From NCBI GenBank assembly GCA_013115135.1, contig JABANP010000006.1, forward strand, positions 310,001 through 374,000: 64,000 nucleotides of DNA. The letters are read 5' to 3'. How positions within the stretch are numbered: the first letter of the stretch is position 1; each line of letters starts with the position of its first letter. This DNA is from Perkinsus olseni (lineage: Eukaryota; Perkinsozoa; Perkinsida; Perkinsidae). The notes beneath the pieces are model-generated. The model did no database searches and was not told where the DNA came from. It was given only the letters and a program-made list of their open reading frames with translations. Positions 32,860 through 44,209 of this stretch are shown here, piece by piece. The position numbers and the translations under genes were made by a program.

Positions 32860-34428
32860 ATGATTATGATTTTTCACCACCTTATTACCTTGGCCGTTTG
32901 GACCTTCACTAGTACATTAGCTACATCAACTGATGATATTTGCCCGCAACTGTGTTCGACGTTGCCAAGTTGTGCTTCGTCGAAGTACGGCTCATACTGT
33001 AAATCGAACTCCGTTTGTTTCGGAATGATTCGCGTCCCGAACGGTTCGCTTTGTTTCGAACCTGCAGATCCTGGGTGCGTGGGTCAGCCCGTGCCATGCT
33101 CAATCAAGACCTCTGCTGCCACTACTACGACTGCCGCTACCACAAGCCCTGCATTCTTTTCGAGCACACAAGCTACTAAGACTACAACGCATGGTGCTAC
33201 TTCTACTGCAGCCACCGAGCCGGGAAAGGTATCTACGACTCCACCCACCACGGGCACCGGTGTGGACACAACCGGCGTATCATCTACCGGTATTTCCACG
33301 TCGGCTCCATTAACCTCAGCAGCGGTCTCAACCACAGCTCCGGTGTCTTCTACGGAAGATCCTATCACCAGTGTTGTGAGCGGGAGTACCTCACGTACGC
33401 CCACTAGTACGCCCATAACCCCAGAGACTTCGACGGCTTCGGGCAGTGTGACGTCGAGTTCATCTCCACTTACTACGGGCACCGGTGTGGACACAACCGG
33501 CGTATCATCTACCGGTATTTCCACGTCGGCTCCGTTAACCTCAGCAGCGGTCTCAACCACAGCTCCGGTGTCTTCTACGGAAGATCCTATCACCAGTGTT
33601 GTGAGCGGGAGTACCACACGTACGCCCACTAGTACGCCCATAACCCCAGAGACTTCGACGGCTTCGGGCAGTGTGACGTCGAGATCATCTCCACTTACTA
33701 CGGGCACCGGTGTGGACACAACCGGCGTATCATCTACCGGTATTTCCACGTCGGCTCCGTTAACCTCAGCAGCGGTCTCAACCACAGCTCCGGTGTCTTC
33801 TACGGAAGATCCTATCACCAGTGTTGTGAGCGGGAGTACCTCACGTACGCCCACTAGTACGCCCATAACCCCAGAGACTTCGACGGCTTCGGGCAGTGTG
33901 ACGTCGAGTTCATCTCCACTTACTACGGGCACCGGTGTGGACACAACCGGCGTATCATCTACCGGTATTTCCACGTCGGCTCCGTTAACCTCAGCAGCGG
34001 TCTCAACCACAGCTCCGGTGTCTTCTACGGAAGATCCTATCACCAGTGTTGTGAGCGGGAGTACCACACGTACGCCCACTAGTACGCCCATAACCCCAGA
34101 GACTTCGACGGCTTCGGGCAGTGTGACGTCGAGTTCATCTCCAATTGCTACGGGCTCTAGTGCAAGTACAACCGGCGTTTCATCTACTGCAAGTTCGACT
34201 TCGTCGACCTCAGCGGCGGTCTCAACCACAGTTTCGGTGTCTCCTACAGATGCGCCGGTGACCAGCGTTGTGACCAGGAGTACCACAAGTATGCCAACTA
34301 GTAGTACGCCCATAAGCCCAGAGACGTCGACGGCTTCAGGAAGTGTGACTTCGGGCCTAAGCGGCATTTCTGCCTCAGTTCCTCGTGAGCTACTGCGATT
34401 GTTGGTTCTTGTGAGTATACTCGCGTAA
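32860..34428 (+). CDS. Mucin-like Thr/Ser-rich surface protein with Cys-rich N-terminal domain
   Basis: The first ATG at 32860 gives 522 residues. A signal peptide (MIMIFHHLITLAVWTFTS) is followed by a compact region with eight cysteines (ICPQLCSTLPSCASSKYGSY to CVGQPVPC), then about 380 residues made almost entirely of Thr, Ser, Ala, Pro, Val and Gly, typical of heavily O-glycosylated stalks. Four near-identical 75-residue repeats and a fifth diverged one form the stalk. The C terminus is hydrophobic (LLRLLVLVSILA) after a small-residue region, consistent with a GPI-anchor signal. Likely role: glycocalyx or attachment protein at the cell surface. GalNAc-transferases 25 kb away could in principle modify it. 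Single exon. Confidence 0.85.
   Translation: MIMIFHHLITLAVWTFTSTLATSTDDICPQLCSTLPSCASSKYGSYCKSNSVCFGMIRVPNGSLCFEPADPGCVGQPVPCSIKTSAATTTTAATTSPAFFSSTQATKTTTHGATSTAATEPGKVSTTPPTTGTGVDTTGVSSTGISTSAPLTSAAVSTTAPVSSTEDPITSVVSGSTSRTPTSTPITPETSTASGSVTSSSSPLTTGTGVDTTGVSSTGISTSAPLTSAAVSTTAPVSSTEDPITSVVSGSTTRTPTSTPITPETSTASGSVTSRSSPLTTGTGVDTTGVSSTGISTSAPLTSAAVSTTAPVSSTEDPITSVVSGSTSRTPTSTPITPETSTASGSVTSSSSPLTTGTGVDTTGVSSTGISTSAPLTSAAVSTTAPVSSTEDPITSVVSGSTTRTPTSTPITPETSTASGSVTSSSSPIATGSSASTTGVSSTASSTSSTSAAVSTTVSVSPTDAPVTSVVTRSTTSMPTSSTPISPETSTASGSVTSGLSGISASVPRELLRLLVLVSILA
33251..34350. repeat. 225-bp coding minisatellite, four near-identical units plus one diverged
   Basis: Units start at 33251, 33476, 33701 and 33926, exactly 225 bp apart, and a degenerate fifth starts at 34151. 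Units 1 and 3 share a TCA codon (Ser) where units 2 and 4 have ACA (Thr), so the array grew by copying a 450-bp pair. The fifth unit shows much more change and is probably older. Confidence 0.92.
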
Positions 34429-35600
34429 GAAGGACTGAGTGAAATGCCCTACGCTTTTGCAAGCAAGTATTGAGGAGCTGTTCTGGTATTCCTTGGTTCG
34501 GTTTGGACCACAGAAGAATCCAGAAGCAAGCTAGCTACGTCAGTGCACCCATCTTGTACCCGGAACCACCAATGACGTCAGCGTCAAGGGCCGACTCAGT
34601 ATCTTCTATTCGAACCTAATTCATCCCAACTAATGCTAAGGAGTGCTGGAGGTTCAAAAACATCTTATTATGTTCAATACCTTAAAGCTCAAAGTAAGAG
34701 CAATTATAATTTCATCATTTCAATTTTTCTCGTTCTTTCTGTGATCTCGTAGTGTACCACGCGTGGAGATTTCTCGGAGAGAGATGGTTGTTGGTTATGT
34801 CATCACAGTGGGTGAAGGGGCGAGCGAGGGAGCAGATAAAGTGTGTCGCCAATGTTTGGAGGTTTCTCTGTGATTCTGTTGCACCGTTCATTCTGCTCAG
34901 TAGTTGTGCTCGAAGGGTATGGCCATCGTGTACGACGCAGTTAGTGCAACGAGATTCGCTCTAAGCCACTTCCTACCCAAGTCATCTTCATGGTTTTCAC
35001 CATGGACTTTATGATCGACCCAGAAGCTTCCTGGCTCTTAGACTTTGAAGTTCCGAAACCTTTCGGCAAATGAAACAATTCAGTCTTCATCTGCATTAGA
35101 TGATGGCAACATACTCCTATTGGTTTGTCATGTTGTTTGGAGCTCAACATGGTTTTCCCTTCTCAGGTCCCCTACGCTCGCGAACATCGGAAACCTTCGT
35201 GTCAGATATCCAATCTCAAGCACAGCCGAATCCACTTCAGGGCGCAACCTTCGCATTCTTCCGCTCGTACAGCTTCGGATGATGCCTAGCTCATCTTGTG
35301 TGTTACTGTCTCCCCAAAGTATAGCACACTCACGCTAGACTTTCGCCAATGCGCCGCTTCGGGGAGCTGCTCCCATTCCCTATTGGAAGAAGGTCTTCGT
35401 TATAATCATGTGGAATAATGTATGGTTCTCTCTAGGAGTGAGGGTGAAAAGTGCCTGGGTTTTCATGGAAGTGGTCACGATCCTTCCGTTGGGAGGTCTG
35501 TCACCTACAATAAGGTTGTGCTCAGGCGATGTGCATCTCGTTGCCTTCAGTTATTCGCTTATTACCTCCGTCTCGGGTAGTAGTCCTCAACCCGCCCTCT
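34429..35600. other. About 1.2 kb without a firm gene; possible coding relic near 34990-35280
   Basis: Plus-strand words such as MDFMIDPEASWLLDFEVPKP (about 34990-35065) and TYSYWFVMLFGAQHGFPFSG (about 35105-35170) read as protein but are separated by frame breaks and lack good splice sites. This may be a decayed gene. Nothing else is recognised. It includes the protease promoter. Confidence 0.35.
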
Positions 35601-36652
35601 ATGTTTCTCAAGGCAGCTATATTCTCCGCCTCGGTGTTCGCATTAGCCTCTGGTAACTGCAACTGCTCTCGTAATGACATGCCAGCTGATGACATGCCTC
35701 CGAGGGTCATTCATCCATTGCCGTATACATATAGGACTGATGAGTCTCTGCCCAAGGCGTTCGATTGGAGGAATGTTGACGGTACCAACTACATCACTCC
35801 TGTCCTGAATCAGCACGCGCCAAGATACTGCGGCTCATGTTGGTTACATGCTGGAGTAGGCGTACTGAATGACAGGCTGAAAATCGCTCGCAAGGCGCAA
35901 TGGCCGGAAGTCATGCTCGCGCGGCAAGTGGTTCTGAACTGTGGTGGAGAGATTGCTGGAAGCTGCGACGGTGGATCCGATTATGGTGTCTTTGTTTATG
36001 CTTCACTTTATGGTATACCGGATGACTCGTGCCAAGGATATATCGCCAAAGAGCAAGAGTGTAACGATATCCACAAGTGCATCAATTGCGATCCTCCGAG
36101 AGTGGGAGCGCCCTGCTACCCTGTTCAGAGGTACGAACCGGAGAGAGTCTTGCTCAGCTATCGTTCTATGTGGTATGGCCGTGTGTAAGTGTCTAATACT
36201 GTAGGTACGGGAAGTATTACGTCGAGGAGTACGGCAAGATGGAGAACCCCACCGTTCACCAGATGAAGGCTGAGATTTTCACTCGTGGTCCTATTTCTTG
36301 TGCGATTACTTCTACACTCATTGAAGGTGACGGTACTCCGAGGACCAATATTGTCAGCGCTAAGAACGAGGAAGAGGAGACCGATCACGACGTTGTGATC
36401 GTGGGTTGGGCAGTCGACCCTGATATTGGCGAGTATTGGATCGTCAAGAACTCCTGGGGCACCTTCTGGGGAGATAATGGCTACTTTTATGTCAAAAGCG
36501 GTGTAAACGCTCTCTCGATCGAAACAGAGTGTGCGTGGGCTACTATTGAAGCTGAGCCAAGGGTTGCAGACTACGGCCCAAAGGACTGGGACAGAGTTTT
36601 CCGCTCAGCTTTGAAACCTAAGACCCCAGAGTGCGACTTGATCACCGTGTAA
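35601..36652 (+). CDS. Cathepsin X/Z-like cysteine protease (papain family C1)
   Basis: Two exons, 35601-36130 and 36205-36652, joined at a 74-nt GT-AG intron, give 325 residues. A signal peptide (MFLKAAIFSASVFALASG) precedes a short Cys-containing propeptide. The active site reads LNQHAPRYCGSCWLHAGVG: the Gln of the oxyanion hole, the three-residue HxP insertion that marks cathepsin X, and the catalytic Cys. GSCDGGSDYGVFVYA, GIPDDSCQGYIAKEQEC, RGPISCAI, the catalytic His in DHDVVIVGWA and NSWGTFWGDNGYFYV with the catalytic Asn follow. Length matches cathepsin X. It probably acts as a carboxypeptidase in lysosome-like or secreted compartments. The C terminus carries an extra acidic/basic tail. 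Confidence 0.93.
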
Positions 36653-36810
36653 AGGTTCGTGTCAGTGTGCATTGTCTGGTCGTTAACTTTTTTTCAAAAT
36701 TTTGATTTCTGGTCGCGAAGTTTTCGGTAATGACGCTTTGGCTTGCCTATGCTTCCTTCCCGCTTTCGTCTATCTCATTTGAGTTGTAGTGGAGTAACCT
36801 TAAGTGCTAA

Positions 36811-39800
36811 GTGTACGATCCAGGAACTTCAAAGTTTCTTGAGCTTGATTCTGAGTCGAGGTTCGGTCAATATGAAGGGTGCTTTAAAGTGCATTCTACG
36901 ATCAGAAGTGATCCAGATATGGAACATCAGACAGGACTGTTTCCGGAAGGTTTGCGTGAGCATCTTCTGGCGAGTGTGGAACGTCATGGTGGCGATTTTG
37001 AGAAGGTCGCGGGCGAGTTCGAGGAGGTGAGTTCCGTTTGTGGATTATCAGTCTCGTGAAAGTTGGACCCTTGAAGCACTTCGACGTCGCTTTTTCTGGG
37101 ACGACTGCCGTCGGTGTCTTGGCTGTAACGGCATCTTGTAGGTGCGTCTACAACTCTGCCATGAGGATCCGGGCCTACCCATTGAAGACGCGAGCCAGCT
37201 ATTCTCAGCTCGAGCGCTGGAACTACAGTGGCAACTGATGAGGAAGTAAGCTTGCGGCTGAAGCAGCTTCACGAGCTCGTCAAACGCTGAGTTCTCAGCG
37301 TTTCTACAAACCCACCCAGAAGAGGGAGTTGAAAGTTATCAAAACGACGGTTAAGAACTTCAAGTCTGAGGAGCCGTCAGATTTCTCGATCTTCAATCGT
37401 AGCCTTGGTGATGACTTTGCTGCAATCTATGCAGATGTCAAGAAGAACCTGCCGAGTACTCTCGAAAACGAGCCGTGTTCTGAAGAGAGCGAAAGTGAGC
37501 TCACAGAGGTCTTCTCCAGAGCAGGAAGTGCTAACATGAATCATTTGACGAGTCAGCCCAAGCGGGCGCCAGGGATCTCTGATAATGCATTGACATCTCC
37601 AGGCTGCTCACGCAGGCGAAATGATGTGGACGGTGAGGGTACCCGAGATCCCTTCGGAGACTGCGGGATCATCGCTGAGGCCTGGCGTCACTGGTGGAAT
37701 ACTCAGATGTGATCCATCTCAAAAGCCGAGCAGAGAGGGAGCGCAACGTAGCGGTGGGTTAGCCCGTGCAAAGAGCTCATCCGAGGCCGAGCAGGACCCC
37801 GAGACTGCCAACGCTCACGCGATGAGACAAATAATAAAAGAGAAAAGCGGTGGTCATCCAGTGCCGCACATTCGGAGGGAGACTCAGAAACTGCCAACGC
37901 CTCCAGGAAGGCAGGCCATGAAAGACGAAGACTTCGTCGGCTGGGAGAGAATGCTGAGCGATGATCAGGGCAGAAATCAGGAGGCAGGCGTTAAACCACG
38001 CAGAGCAAGCCGCGCCAGTGAGGATGACCCATTCGGGCCCGGCAACTGTTTCCGAATGGTTGAAAACATGACTAAGCAGGAGCGCGCCAGGTTTACCGCA
38101 TTCGCCGAATCTAAGCGAGCCCAGGTGAATAGGTGAGCACATGGTGTTTGCACTCTCGCGCCTCTTGCACATCCCCGCACCTCAGGTCGGGAACGGGCAG
38201 AATCACTTCAGAGCCAAGTGACGAGCTGTCGAGGAAACGCTTAGAAGTGGATAGACTGACTGATGCATTGAACGAGAAATACAAGGCGCGACAGAGCTTG
38301 GTCGATGAGAAAAATCGGTAGTGTACGACGCTCGTACGACACTGCAAGAGGAACGATCCTTTTCTCAGTCGATCGTTGACGACTCTGGCAACCTCCAATG
38401 TATCGCAGGCCGAGACCCAGCCTGCTAAGATTCGAGAGCCAAACTCGCCATGCAATTCCGCGAGCTCAAGTCCCACCCACAGTGGACACTCTAGCTGCGC
38501 TAGCGAAAGTCCGCCATCCCCAGTTATGACGTCTATGCTGAGAACCTGCCTGGAATCACAACTGGAGTGCTTCGAAATCGACTGTGGCTCCGACGGTGTT
38601 CTCACCCCTGAAGCCTCAAGGGCAGCTTATCGTGTCCTGGGTCACCCAGATGCACTGATTGCCTCAGAATGGCAAGGTGACAGGATCATCACGGCGATTA
38701 AACGCCAGGATTGGGCCTTCGTGGCACGAGAACTGGGCTCCTATACATGCGTGAGGAAAGTGGACAGCTCAGATGCAGTCGGACATTTGACGGCACTCCC
38801 GCACGCAACGTGCCTTGGTGCTCCTTCTCCGTCGGAGAAGTTTGAACAAAGCGTGACTATCACCATGCCAATCTCATGCGGGGAAGCGTTGAGGTACCTT
38901 ATTGAAGTGGCCAGTACAAGCGGTATAAGAGTCATCGGCCTTCGTACCGCGGCTTTGAGAGGGGATTCTCAAAATGCGCCGCTTCCATTTGTAGGGCGCC
39001 AACTGCTCGACGAGCACCCTAAACTGGTCGTTTGCTTTCGCGGACCCAACTGCGGCGACACTCTGCGCCTCATACTGGGACCAAGTGATCATAGCCTGGC
39101 TAAGAGGACAGACCCCGGACAGTGTCAACGCGAAGTTCACCACCGGCATAGTACTCCCTTCTATTAGCCCGGTACGCCTCAAGTCCAATCTCGATTTCGC
39201 ATTTCCTCCTGGGCCCTGCTCGTGCTCCGTAGCAAAACGGTCACTTCTACACTATCACGAGTTGGCTGATTACTCCGTCGATCTATTTCTGCCACAGCTG
39301 AGGCAACATGACGTTGGCACTCTGCTCGGTATTCTGGTAAGACGACTCGGAGGTGTACAACGGATCGACTGCAGAGAAAAAGGACGGGTATCGATAGAGT
39401 GCACATGCGAACGAAGACCAGAATTATCAGCACAATGGCTGAAAGATGCTTTCGAGACTGCGTCATTTGGGTGTGACCGGCAGCGAGGTTGGCCGAACCC
39501 CAGTGTAGACATTGGCTTATTCAGCGATGCTCAGTTCAGAGTGACCGAGCTCGGGGATTCTACAACTCAGAATAGTACAAGACAGGCACTCGAGAAGGAG
39601 GCAGCGGAGTTGGAGGATTTGGTCATGACGATTTTCAGTGACAACGCAGAAAGTTTGGCTTCGCCGGTCGAAGATTTCTGTATTTTTTTCGACGCGCCCG
39701 CCATCGAAGTTCGAGAGGGCGAGATTCTCACTGTTGCTTCGACGATAGAGCTTGTAGGAGTTGATGTGCGCGTGTGCGACAACCTCAATGAAGTTCAGAA

Positions 39801-40731
39801 AGGAGTTCTCGAACAATCCCTCTCCTATGTTACGGCTCCAGTAACCGCAAACATAATCTTTTCTCGAAAAACTTTGTCTGCAACTGTGCCTTCCGGGGAC
39901 GGGTGGGCTGCCATGCAGTGGTAGAGGAGTTCATTACGACGATTTGGCGCAACGGGGCGCTAGTACGAGGCGATGTATGGTTCACCTCCGACAGAGACTG
40001 CGCGGAGCGTATCATCGCTACGTTCATGAACGGAGGCTCTCTACGGCCCCTAAGCAGCCCTACTATGGGTCTCGTTGGTCTCGAACGATTCAATGGATCA
40101 CTTGGGCATCTGTGGCTCGGTGTCATTCCGCATATGAGCTCCGTGCTGAGGGTAATTCGGGAGCTAGCCAACATAGGTTATCGCACTAAAGATATTGTCC
40201 TACTGTCTGCGGAAGAGACAGCTGAGGCTGTGACATCAATAACTGGACAAGATGCTCAGGATGGGTTTGCTGTAGAAGACCAGGATAGCGACCGGGTGTG
40301 GATCAACGTCGAGCGAGATGCCGAATCAGATGGCCTCCCTCTACTGTTGTACGAGGTCGTCGCCTTACTTGGTCAGTCTGCTCCTCGGGATCAACCCGAG
40401 TGGTTCTTAGGCTGTCTCAACTGTAGGTCCGCCACAGATAGAATTATCGAAGAAGTACTCAGCGCCCTCACTCCGTGTCGCATGTGCAATGGTGAGTGCT
40501 CTACCTGACCCCATCCCGGGTGCCCCGCATTAGCCCCATTCAGGGTAGTCGTACGTCAGTGGCTAATCCTATCCTTTGCCCAGGCAGTGTTGAGGTTGCC
40601 AAAAAGGCGAACAGAATCATATCCGACCATCACCAGATAATATGCAAGGTGGGCTCAATGAGGCGATACCGGCGCAGTTTCGTGATGCCTACAAAGACCC
40701 GCTATATGCAAAAGCCCGCTCGGGCGCATGA
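36811..40731 (+). CDS. Large protein with probably three degenerate NDK domains (NME8-like?)
   Basis: A chain of in-phase exons runs from LELDSESRFGQYEGCF near 36825, through a charged, disordered N-terminal half (for example SRKRLEVDRLTDALNEKYKA, coiled coil), to an NDK-like half from about 38800. NDK signs: VVCFRGPNCGDTLRLILGPS with a following ALAKRT-type block, then LKSNLDFAFP; a second SDRDCAERIIATF; a third LWLGVIPHMSSVLRVIRELA with LLSAEETAEA. The position of the catalytic His is occupied by other residues, so no kinase activity is expected. The last exons read EVAKKANRIISDHHQIICK and FRDAYKDPLYAKARSGA, stop at 40731. Multi-NDK proteins of this kind belong to axonemes. Frame breaks occur near 39115 and 39860. 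The 5' end is uncertain. Confidence 0.5.
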
Positions 40732-41009
40732 TTTCGTCCTCGACTGTGCAGGAACTGGCTGGCACGAGATCAGAACGTGCCGTCATTGGCGAAGACTCGT
40801 CCTTCGGTGAGTGCGGAATCTATTGACCAGTCAGCCATCTTACGACATGAACTCTCTCGAATTAGGTTCATCTGGACGTCATGGCGAGATGACAGCAGTC
40901 ATTGTGGGTTTACCACAATCTACACTAATCGGGGATGCACTAGCTATCATGTGAGTCACGAACTAAAATCTCGGAGAATGTAATGAAGCACTCCGTCATA
41001 AAGTCAGTA

Positions 41010-41081
41010 GCCACCTTAGCTTAGTGGTAGAGCGTCTGCTTCGTAAGCAGAAGGTCGTCGGTTCAATCCCGGCAGGTGGCT
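41010..41081 (+). tRNA. tRNA-Thr (CGU)
   Basis: 72-nt cloverleaf without intron: acceptor GCCACCT pairs with AGGTGGC, A box TAGCTTAGTGG, anticodon loop TTCGTAA with anticodon CGT, B box GGTTCAATCC. A short T run (TTCTTTT) follows at about 41084-41090 as pol III terminator. Confidence 0.95.
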
Positions 41082-41780
41082 TAGTTCTTTTGTTCCAGGG
41101 ATGAGTATTTTTGCGACGACAGGATGTTGTACGCTTTGAGTACGCAATCGTCTGGTACGAGGGTGACCATACATTCGGAGGCTAGAATGCAACGGGAGTA
41201 AGATGTTGATCGCTGCCATGCACTGCGAAGCTCCATCTTTCCCGTTTCAGAATCCTACAGGGGGGATATCGCGGGAGAAGTGGTATTGGCTTACGAAGGG
41301 GAAGGTGCAATCCGCAAAGGCCTAGTAGCAGTCCCTCCCTCACTTTGGCTAATTCGAGCATTGGATCAGGCGCTCGTAGCAAGCAGAGAGCCTCACAGTA
41401 GATCGCACTCTGGTCTCCATGACGAGCCCGAGCTCTCCTATCTTGCTGCATCCAAGTCGAGAGCATCAGCAGCCGAAGATGCCACCATTCTCTGCCACCA
41501 TCTTGCAATGGGCGGGCGGTTCTATATCATGCACTGACGTACTCAGACGTATTTGACACCGCATTGAATAGCGCTCGCGTTGGAGTCATCAGCGAGGGGA
41601 AGCTGGATATTAATATGCACGTATCGACCGCGGCTGATGCATGGAACGCACGTATGGCGAACTGTATCTCTAGTGTACCATATGAGAGCACTGCCGAACG
41701 TATCCTATATGTGTGTACGCAGGAATTATTGCTGCTCTCTTACCCGCAAAACGCAACAAACTCTGCGGAAACTAGCACAT
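41082..41780. other. About 0.7 kb without a recognisable gene
   Basis: Frames exist on both strands around 41180-41540, but none has splice support or family motifs. It includes the 3' flank of the UCHL5 gene. Confidence 0.4.
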
Positions 41781-43588
41781 TCAATCACTCTTCTCGGCTT
41801 GACGTCTATTAGCACGTTGACGCTCGGAGAGTGCTTTACCCTTCTTAAAGGCTTCCATCAGCTGACCTTTTTCGGCCAAAAGTCGAAGGGCTAAAGGAAA
41901 TCCGAAAAGCATGCATCCAACCAGAGCAAGTTCTTTACCTGTGAGTATGAAAGGAGTATAATCATGTCGACGTCGTTCGTTCTCAGTCTGAGGCAGTCAA
42001 CCCTTGCAGTAATCGAATGGGCACTCCGCTCATAAGCCCACCTTCCACTTAGCCCGAGTATTCTCCTCATTCTCCAACTGAGCTTTCAGCTCGACCACGT
42101 CATCACTCGACTCCCCCATGGCCTTAGTGAGTCTAGGACATGCATCATGATTCGGCCCAATCAGCGCGACTGCTTACTCGTCTATCTGCTTGCGCAGAGC
42201 ATTGCGCTTGTCCCCGCACACCACCATCAAGTTGAATCGAATTTCACCAGTTTGGGTCCCTCCGAGGTCTGCGCAAACTTGCCGATCTTCTCCTGGACGT
42301 ACTTCAGCGCTCCTTTCGTCCAGTCACCGTCAGTGGCCTCCAAGAAAATAGGCCCACCTCTGAGGCCGTCCAATTCATAGAGACCACCCTATCAAGAAGA
42401 TTGTGACGTAAGTATCGATTCCGTTCTATACCCCACCTTGAATGGGATATAAGCGACAAAATGAAAGGCATCCTCCTTCGGTCCTTCCTCTCTTTGCTCC
42501 TGAGAGAAAAGCATATGACATCGTATGTAGCGGCTCCCAGTGATCGATACTACCACGTCGAAGCTCGCTTGTGGCCGGAATGAGTTGTGAGCTTTCCGGA
42601 TTTCTTCTGAGTTCCCAATAGCCCACCCGCGAGTATCCGCATCGAATCCAGCGCTGCCAAAAGATGATCACGTTATGTTCTCAACACCTATGGCTGCGGG
42701 AGTTCCTCTTATGCCGGAGTTTCGACCCATGCAAAATTTGGACCGGTGCCATAGAATTTCAGCCCGATTATTACGTGAAGTCTCTGACATTGGTCAGAAC
42801 GTCGCCGATCTCCAAACCTTGAGCATTGAGTAGTACCTGAACACTACCTTTTGTGCGCTAACTTAGCCCAAGCCCTTGAATACCGAGAGAATAGCTTGAG
42901 TTGCGCACGCATTATTGATGACTTGAGAGGCGTAGAACATGCCTTCTGGTGGAGGCACCAACGGAGTGCCTACGCTGAATCATGCAGAAGAAGCCATACA
43001 TCGGAACAGTTACGCTGATCCTCTATTTCCTTGTCCCACTTGAATAGGAAAATACCAGGCCGTATATTGGCACATTCGCGCATCTGAGGGACAGATGACA
43101 GTAACTTCGGGTGACCGTCAATGGTCATATCGCCGAGTCAACTTCGGAGCGGAATTCTATCAGACACGAGCAATCTCCCAGCACGCCCAGCCTCCAATTG
43201 CTGCTGATGGCAACATCTCAACATAAGAACATCACCGTGGTGTCAAACTCAAGACTTTGCTCGAGCCGATTTAAGTTCGCAATTCCGAGCGAATTGCGAC
43301 ACTGAGCAAAAGCCCACTGTCAATCAGATTTCCTATTCGCGATGCACTCTTGTTACATTGCCAAACCCACTGTCCGAAGGCCCACTACTACTCCAACTTC
43401 AGTGTCTCCTCATCTAGTGAGTAAAGCTCCTTGAATTGAACATCCTTCACTCCTAGGTCCTCACAGAGCTCTGTGAAGACTCCAGGGTCCGACTCGATCG
43501 TGCACCATCCGTTATTAGCTAAAACGACGAATCGATGGACGAACGCCCCTTAGCCCAAACTACCGTCTCCTGCCGCTCCAGCGTCCAT
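41781..43588 (-). CDS. UCHL5: Ubiquitin C-terminal hydrolase UCHL5/UCH37
   Basis: Proteasome-associated (and INO80-associated) deubiquitinase of peptidase family C12. Exon 1 (43588-43564, MDAGAAGD) joins across a 45-nt intron to [20 protein letters not shown]. Then [28 protein letters not shown] (catalytic Cys), [42 protein letters not shown] (catalytic His), [15 protein letters not shown] (catalytic Asp) and [20 protein letters not shown]. The C-terminal ULD region that binds Rpn13 is present: [17 protein letters not shown] and [20 protein letters not shown], stop at 41781. Between [17 protein letters not shown] and EIRFNLM (about 42245-42275) the frame changes with no ordinary intron, so an assembly indel, a 14-nt GC-AG intron or a real lesion must be considered. 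Confidence 0.92.
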
Positions 43589-44209
43589 TAATCCACAATG
43601 GAAAATACTTCAGACACGGAAGTTAATTACCACTTCACCACTTAAACTCAACAACGTCTCGGCTTCAGAAACACGATGGACACCACCACATGTACCGCGA
43701 CTACATTTTTGGCAACTTTCGAACTCGCACATATTTCGGCGCTATCTGGTTCCCGGCGATCTCATGTACCGTCCTCTCGAACCAAGTGTACCTGTCCATG
43801 CCTACGGAGCCGGCTCTACCAGCAAGCCTACGGTTTCGCAGCTCTCGTCTCCCTCCTGTACTCCTCGACGAGGGCGTCCATCCCCCTCAATGCCTCAGCT
43901 GTCTTGGCTTTCCTATACTCTCTACGGAACCTTAGAGTGACGACGCATTCACCGTCCACGGAATACAAGTTCATTATTTTGAAGCTAGTTAGCTGCTCGA
44001 TGTGCTCTCGTCACATGCGTCTCATCCACGATGTGAAGTAACAGAATGAAAACAGGCTAGCGTGATCCCTTGACGAACCGTGAACGTATGGTGATGAGCG
44101 ATTCGAGACAAATCGCAGTCTATACCGGCGCAGTGAATCCAACCCCGGAGTGGAAGCACCAGAAGACCTCGAGACCCTCTCAGCGTTCCAGTCGCACAGC
44201 TGCATAGTC
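43589..44209. other. Region upstream of UCHL5, gene content unclear
   Basis: It should hold the UCHL5 promoter and the 3' end of the next minus-strand gene. A minus frame reaching 44011 and a plus frame at 43676-44041 overlap; neither is supported by motifs. Confidence 0.35.

Noticed and set aside
33084..34367. 427-codon open frame antisense to the mucin-like gene
   Set aside because: It is the shadow of the 225-bp repeats: a period divisible by three keeps the opposite frame open. The sense strand has signal peptide, Cys domain and anchor.
42147..42380. Plus-strand 77-codon frame
   Set aside because: Antisense to the UCHL5 exon with [13 protein letters not shown].
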